Of a stretch of DNA of 64,000 nucleotides, positions 62,346 through 64,000 are shown piece by piece. The notes under the pieces are model-generated. The model was not told the origin of the DNA. It did no database searches and saw only the letters and a list, made by a program, of their open reading frames with translations. Positions within the stretch are counted from its first letter, which is position 1, and each line of letters starts with the position of its first letter. The translations under genes and the position numbers were made by a program. Source of the stretch: Sesamum alatum (taxonomy: Eukaryota; Streptophyta; Magnoliopsida; Lamiales; Pedaliaceae); assembly GCA_034509735.1 (NCBI GenBank), contig JACGWO010000012.1:4340001-4404000 (forward strand), read 5' to 3'.

Positions 62346-63070
62346 ACTACAAAAAAAAAAAAAAAAAAAAACAGGCACATTGCCATGGAATTTTTGCCAC
62401 GGAACCATCCGTGGAAAATTTGCAACGGACTTTGCAACGATCGTGCAATGACTTCCAAAAAAATTACACTGTGTTTGGGTCTGTTTTTGGGCTGTTTCTG
62501 AGACAGCCCAAAACAGACCCAATGTTTAGGTACTTTTCTTAAAAATTATTTTGGGTCATTTTGGCTTTTAAATCAGATTTTGATTTAACTATTCATGTTT
62601 TTTTTTTTTTTTTTTTTTTTGTGTATCATTGTTTTATAATGTTTTGCAATTTCTTGTCAGAATTTATGGCATTGCCACGTGATACTATCCATCAATTCCA
62701 GCAGGCCAACCATGTGAAAGTGCACGGCTGCTCAGTTACACTTATTTGCCTTTTGACCAAAATATGACACCCTATTTGTTTAATCCAAAACTCCACCGAC
62801 TGGATAAATACAATGACAATACAATGACACACTACATTTGACCATACAATGACACACACCATACAATGTCCATTTTAGCTTTTAAGTCTGTGCAACCTTT
62901 TTTATACAGATTAAATTACCACGTGATCAAAACACTGTTTGCACTTTTTTCAAATCCTTGTTTCAGAGTTAATCATTTTTTATACTGTTTAATTTACTTA
63001 TTCAGAAGGATATTAGACTGAAAATAAATACAAAATTAAAAAAAAAATCAGACCACATTTTTTACTAGTG
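62345..63070. mobile_element. Possible small CACTA-type element
   Basis: CACTACAAAAAA opens at 62345 and TTTTTTACTAGTG closes at 63070; reversed, the end reads CACTAGTAAAAAA. Near the left end GCCACGGAACC, CCGTGGAAAATTTGCAACGG and CTTTGCAACG resemble the repeated subterminal motifs of plant CACTA elements. The 3-bp flanks (CAT, TTG) do not match, so the boundary pairing is uncertain. It contains poly-A and poly-T tracts and no gene. Confidence 0.4.
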
Positions 63071-64000
63071 TTGTATAACTAGCCGGTAGTTCCTCCCACA
63101 TCATCTATTATATGAGTTTTGCACTCAACTTGGTAGTCTCTCCCATACATTTAACTTCTTACATATCTATGTTGTTTGTTTACGATGCGTGTCTTTCTTT
63201 TAGTTACTGATATAAAATTTTTGTATCTCATTGTATACCATTTTTTGGCTGCACTTGGAGCAATTGTGCTACTGGGGTCCTGCCTCTTCCTTGTTGCTTA
63301 ACTTCACCATCTCCACTTGGTTTTATCAAGGTACCTCACTTAACCATTTCTTGGTTAAGATATTTTGTTATAAATTTGAGTATATTATACTTTGGTTGAT
63401 ATTGTATGTTAATGAGCATTTTAATGTTGTTTAAAAGTCTGTTTTTAAACTGGGAGTTGATATAATATAGTTTTGTATGTTAAAATTTTTTAGTGCTTTT
63501 TGATGTTGCGTGTTAAAATATTCTAGTACTAAATTCAATATTCTTGCTCTTACTTCCTTAAATGACTCTTACCTAATATTACTTGTTATTACTTGATATT
63601 CCTGCTCTTGACACCCTTAAACAGACTCCTACTTTATATTGTTGCTCTTGAAAGTGTTCTTTACGATACATACACTTAGTATGACCGTCTTCTATACACG
63701 TAGTACACCTATCTTGCTCGGTAGTTTTTTAAATTGCTCTTGATACCTGTAAAAACCCCTATTTTATATTATAATTGTATGACCTTCAAATATTTATGTT
63801 AAAATATTTTGAAGTGATATAGATGATATATACAAGACTAAAGAAAAATATATATTAGACTAATATATATATATATATATATATAGTAGTCTAATATAAT
63901 TTTGATATTAAATCTAATCTAATCTTTTATATTAAACTTCTTTCTGTAGTACTACGTTTATATATGGTGTTCTATGTTAAATATTAAATTATTATATTGA
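63071..64000. other. AT-rich intergenic, no gene seen
   Basis: Contains an AT microsatellite at about 63862-63886 and short repeated TTGCTCTTGA-like phrases (about 63545-63745). The 67-codon frame at 63231-63434 has no recognisable domain. Confidence 0.5.

Overview
This window is nuclear DNA from a flowering plant, most likely a eudicot. The evidence is AT-rich intergenic sequence, GT-AG introns, plant LTR retrotransposons primed by initiator tRNA-Met, and three single-copy-type plant genes whose products align closely with Arabidopsis proteins as I remember them. Species cannot be named from sequence alone; an asterid such as a Lamiales plant is a guess. Layout: 1-17.4 kb is repeat-rich, gene-free DNA holding a young Ty1/copia element (3189-8294, identical LTRs, perfect 5-bp target duplication), several Mutator-like MITEs, degenerate SINEs and a 1-kb foldback element (15186-16209). 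At 17.5-21.8 kb lies an F-box/kelch gene (+). Its C-terminal exon is broken by two compensating one-base indels. From 22.1 to 36.3 kb there is another repeat block with two clear nesting events. A 1.2-kb element sits inside a MITE (22133-23789). An old 9.5-kb Ty1/copia element and a small MITE sit inside one larger foldback (25623-36309). At 36.5-40.2 kb is a complete nine-exon NUP54 nucleoporin gene (+). Converging on it from the other strand is a complete 22-exon alpha-glucosidase I gene (GCS1/KNOPF type, 42177-52092). From 53.3 to 61.1 kb is a decayed PIF/Harbinger-related cluster: a transposase with a visible D-D-E triad and a Myb/SANT-like gene on the minus strand, and two further Myb/SANT-like fragments and a GRF zinc-finger fragment on the plus strand. 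The window ends with a hAT transposase remnant, a possible CACTA-type end and AT-rich DNA. How the genes relate: the three host genes act in separate housekeeping processes (SCF-type ubiquitination, nuclear pore central channel, N-glycan trimming in the ER) and form no operon or pathway. The F-box/kelch and glucosidase I pair corresponds, from memory, to neighbours in Arabidopsis (At1g67480/At1g67490), so the block may be conserved. I found no CRISPR, tRNA or rRNA genes, and no new biological system. The most useful observations are the large set of foldback MITEs with 9-bp target duplications, the nesting order, and indel-only damage in otherwise open reading frames, which may be either real or sequence error.
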